DNA of 43,137 bases from Pseudobutyrivibrio sp. (GTDB lineage: Bacteria > Bacillota > Clostridia > Lachnospirales > Lachnospiraceae). Both the position numbers and the translations under genes were made by a program. The notes beneath the pieces were generated by a model, which saw only the letters and a list, made by a program, of their open reading frames with translations, was not told the DNA's origin and did not search any database. The DNA is taken from positions 1-43,137 of the forward strand of contig JABUSV010000217.1 of assembly GCA_021442555.1 (NCBI GenBank), written 5' to 3'. Below are positions 41,085-43,137 of this stretch, piece by piece. How positions within the stretch are numbered: position 1 is the first letter of the stretch; every line of letters begins with the position of its first letter.

Positions 41085-41801
41085 CTATTTTTTCTTCTTT
41101 TTCTCTGACGCACGATCCCATCCGTTGATATAACTTACCTTATCATGAGTCAGTGTGATGTCTCCCACCACCAGTCTGTCCCACAGATCATCATTAACCT
41201 TGACATCATATTCTTTTAATATGAGGCTGTATTCATATCCATCATATTTATAGGCTGCCGCACCTGGACCTCTGTCTTCAGCTAGTATATTCTGATATTT
41301 TTCAGCCATAGTAGCAATCATTATCTGCTCATTGATTGTATCCTTGTCTACTGGAAGCTTTTCTAACTGACAATCAAACATGTCCTCCCAAAAATCTGTG
41401 GTGGCACACTGCGCATAGTACAAGTCTTCATCTGTAAGTGTTATCCCTGCTTCTTTGGCCAGCTGATAGAACAGTCTGTCATGAATAGCCATATCCAATA
41501 TGGCATACTTTGCCTCTTTTTGTATAAATGAATAATTGGTGTGGATATTCCAAAAGTCCTTGGTGTTATCCCTGTTATAGACAACAGCCTGCTCTTCCAC
41601 ATTCCTTTCAACAAACAATATATAAAAGGAAAGGTCTGCCATGGTGATATCCTCACCGTTAACAGTAAACACCACATCATCTAAATGCTCATCAAACTCT
41701 ATTCTCTTTTTGTTTTCAAATCTTATATGAAAGGAATAGCCCACCACTATTATTAACAAAAAGAAGGCTAACCATCTCATAATTTTAAGAGCTTTTTTCA
41801 T
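41085..41801 (-). CDS. Membrane-anchored SurA_N-like protein
   Basis: A 238-aa protein with one N-terminal transmembrane segment (about residues 8-25). The following helical domain resembles the SurA/PrsA N-terminal chaperone part: VVFTVNGEDITMADLSFYILFVERNVEEQ and KEAKYAILDMAIHDRLFYQLAKEAGITLTDEDL. No parvulin isomerase domain follows. It ends in a Lys-rich tail (SEKKKKK). It sits three bp after the NlpC/P60 gene, so a role in folding exported proteins is plausible, but unproven. Confidence 0.75.
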   Translation of the reverse strand: MKKALKIMRWLAFFLLIIVVGYSFHIRFENKKRIEFDEHLDDVVFTVNGEDITMADLSFYILFVERNVEEQAVVYNRDNTKDFWNIHTNYSFIQKEAKYAILDMAIHDRLFYQLAKEAGITLTDEDLYYAQCATTDFWEDMFDCQLEKLPVDKDTINEQIMIATMAEKYQNILAEDRGPGAAAYKYDGYEYSLILKEYDVKVNDDLWDRLVVGDITLTHDKVSYINGWDRASEKKKKK

Positions 41802-41804
41802 ATC

Positions 41805-42890
41805 TTATATAACTCTTCTTATGGTAATGATTGGATGACAATTAACTGATCTGTTATTAGTAATACCTGTGGTCTTACTTTGAGCTTCTACAATCGTACC
41901 ATTACCCTGATATATACCTACATGACCTGGATAACACACTATATCACCAGCTATCATATGCTTGTAGCTAACCTCTTGACCTACATTTCTGAGGGATACC
42001 GAGGTCATTCTTCCTCTCCAGGTAATACCAAACTGAGCGTATACCTGCTGTACAAATCCTGAACAATCACATCCACTGGTAAGAGATGTTCCTCCCCATA
42101 CATATGGATTACCAACAAACTGATTACCATAAGCTACTACATCCGAACCGGATATGCCTGTTACCTGTGATGGATTCAGATCACCATTAACATTAGCCGT
42201 AGAATAAGATGTTGTAGAGAGTGTCTGAGCGCGACGTGCTGCTGCCTCTCTTGCCTTACGTTCTGCCTCTTTACGTGCCTTTTCCTTGGCAACCTTGAGT
42301 TCCTTCTCTAAATCTGCCATCTTGGACTTCTTCTGAGCAAGCATAGCATCAAGTGCTACCTTCTGAGCCTCAAGTTGCGCCTCCTGCTCCTGCAGAAAAG
42401 CCTCCTCTTCCTCCAGCGCCAGTTCCAGCTCTTCAACCTCTACTCTGAGAACTTCAAAGTCTTCTAATTTTTGTCTGTCATACTCGTACACAGAGTTGGA
42501 GTATTCAACCTTGTTCAGAAAGTTGCTTATGCTGTCCGACTGCAGTAGCATCTCCCCTAAGCTCTCCTTAGGAGCCTCATACATATACTTCATACGGGCT
42601 TTCATGGAAGCATATTGGTCTGCGCATGCCTGCGTGGCATCTGCCAAAGCCACCATAGTTTCCTCAATCTCTGCTGTTGTCTGTTCTATCTGTAGCTGCA
42701 TCTCCTCGATGCTAAGAATAGTGTCATATAACTCTGCATCTATTGCATCTATCTCACCCTGAAGCTTCTTCTGATCTTTTTGGATAGTAGACACTGATCT
42801 GTCCGCCATTGCTGTGGAGGAATCTGAAAACAGCACACCCACCATCACCAGGGCAGCTACTATTCTTTTATTAAATGAGTATTTTTTCAT
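41805..42890 (-). CDS. Secreted NlpC/P60 peptidoglycan hydrolase with coiled coil (CwlO-like)
   Basis: A 361-aa cell-wall hydrolase. A signal peptide (about residues 1-29, ending STAMAD) precedes a long coiled coil (about 33-220) of the PcsB/CwlO type that can regulate activity. The NlpC/P60 domain (about 250-361) has the catalytic Cys in CDCSGFVQQVY (about 276) and His in GHVGIYQGNG (about 323). The usual third His position is occupied by Glu in IVEAQS, a known variant. It probably cleaves D-Glu-dibasic-residue bonds in stem peptides. Confidence 0.9.
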   Translation of the reverse strand: MKKYSFNKRIVAALVMVGVLFSDSSTAMADRSVSTIQKDQKKLQGEIDAIDAELYDTILSIEEMQLQIEQTTAEIEETMVALADATQACADQYASMKARMKYMYEAPKESLGEMLLQSDSISNFLNKVEYSNSVYEYDRQKLEDFEVLRVEVEELELALEEEEAFLQEQEAQLEAQKVALDAMLAQKKSKMADLEKELKVAKEKARKEAERKAREAAARRAQTLSTTSYSTANVNGDLNPSQVTGISGSDVVAYGNQFVGNPYVWGGTSLTSGCDCSGFVQQVYAQFGITWRGRMTSVSLRNVGQEVSYKHMIAGDIVCYPGHVGIYQGNGTIVEAQSKTTGITNNRSVNCHPIITIRRVI

Positions 42891-42939
42891 AACCCCTCAA
42901 ATCTATATATAGTAGTAATCCACATAGTTAATCTATATT

Positions 42940-42968
42940 ATAATACAAATTCTAGCCGTTTTTTTCAA
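42940..42968 (-). promoter_or_regulatory. Sigma-A promoter of the NlpC/P60 gene
   Basis: Minus strand TTGAAA-N17-TATTAT, about 50 bp before the start codon. Confidence 0.7.
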
Positions 42969-43000
42969 TACTACCTAACCTTTGATGATAAGCAACAAAA

Positions 43001-43023
43001 GACCTCAGGCAAAGCCTGAGGTC
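43001..43023 (-). terminator. Intrinsic terminator after the right-edge gene
   Basis: A perfect ten-base stem GACCTCAGGC/GCCTGAGGTC with a three-base loop. On the minus strand it is followed by TTTTGTTGCTT. Confidence 0.9.
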
Positions 43024-43052
43024 ACCTTTATACCAAGCTACTTTAGTTGACT

Positions 43053-43137
43053 CTATAAGGTTAGTTTTGATGAATATGGAATATCTTTATCATCACATAC
43101 ATCGTTGATATCCACAACAACCATGTAATAATAACAT
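43053..43137 (-). CDS. C-terminal end of an unknown protein (cut by window edge)
   Basis: An open minus-strand frame enters from the right edge and ends with TAG at 43053-43055, about 30 bp before a strong terminator. The 27 visible codons give CYYYMVVVDINDVCDDKDIP and end KLTL. The hydrophobic strand followed by acidic residues could be the end of a beta-sandwich domain, but this is too short to assign. The placement before a terminator supports a real gene end. Confidence 0.45.
   Translation of the reverse strand, partial: CYYYMVVVDINDVCDDKDIPYSSKLTL

Overview
This window looks like chromosomal DNA of a motile, anaerobic Firmicute of the Lachnospiraceae, close to Butyrivibrio, Pseudobutyrivibrio or Roseburia. 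That placement is an inference. It rests on moderately low G+C, strong GGAGG ribosome binding sites, intrinsic terminators, a Gram-positive flagellar late-gene set with FliW and CsrA, a DUF6171-type small Cys-rich protein, and SEC-C tails on both SecA and methionine aminopeptidase. Nearly every gene is on the minus strand; only a chemoreceptor (6200-7675) and a small Cys-rich protein (11575-11817) are on the plus strand. No rRNA, tRNA, CRISPR array, phage or insertion sequence was seen.

Layout in plus-strand coordinates. 1-1626: the N-terminal part of a GH35 beta-galactosidase, cut by the window edge, overlapping the stop codon of an SPFH/prohibitin-like membrane protein. 1688-5886: an OmpR-type response regulator, a histidine kinase and a membrane-anchored protein of unknown function in one operon, ended by a hairpin. 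5887-6199: an intergenic region with an 11-bp direct repeat and four tandem inverted-repeat units, followed by the methyl-accepting chemotaxis protein. 7688-9880: an ABC-2 permease and an N-terminally short ABC ATPase, with an orphan LytTR response regulator upstream. 10032-24956: the flagellar block. 25146-28357: a YtrA-like GntR repressor, ABC ATPase and large permease, with a recognisable operator. 28473-31249: a methyltransferase, a D,D-carboxypeptidase and an anchored protein. 31313-33880: secA. 33962-39370: a complete branched-chain amino-acid ABC transporter with a cytidylate-kinase-like gene at its end. 39516-42890: an RsuA-type pseudouridine synthase, methionine aminopeptidase, a SurA_N-like protein and an NlpC/P60 hydrolase. 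The right edge cuts another minus-strand gene.

The flagellar block forms several transcription units: flgM-flgN-flgK-flgK-flgL-fliW-csrA, then flaG-fliD-fliS-fliT, then flagellin plus an unknown 167-aa gene, then a monocistronic FliD-like gene. I can place sigma-28-type promoters before all four. The untranslated leaders of flagellin, flaG and the FliD-like gene carry short hairpins that display GGA in the loop. Two match the CsrA consensus ACANGGANGU exactly, and one of those covers a Shine-Dalgarno sequence. Because csrA and its antagonist fliW are the last genes of the flgM operon, the window appears to hold a whole homeostatic circuit. FlgM would hold back sigma-28, and FliW/CsrA would couple flagellin and cap synthesis to export. 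Extending CsrA control to flaG-fliD and to an unassigned FliD-like protein is the most novel point here.

Other regulation that can be read: an AGTGTA-N13-TACACT operator over the promoter of the GntR/ABC operon, and an intrinsic terminator between the Liv binding-protein gene and its permease genes, probably setting their ratio.
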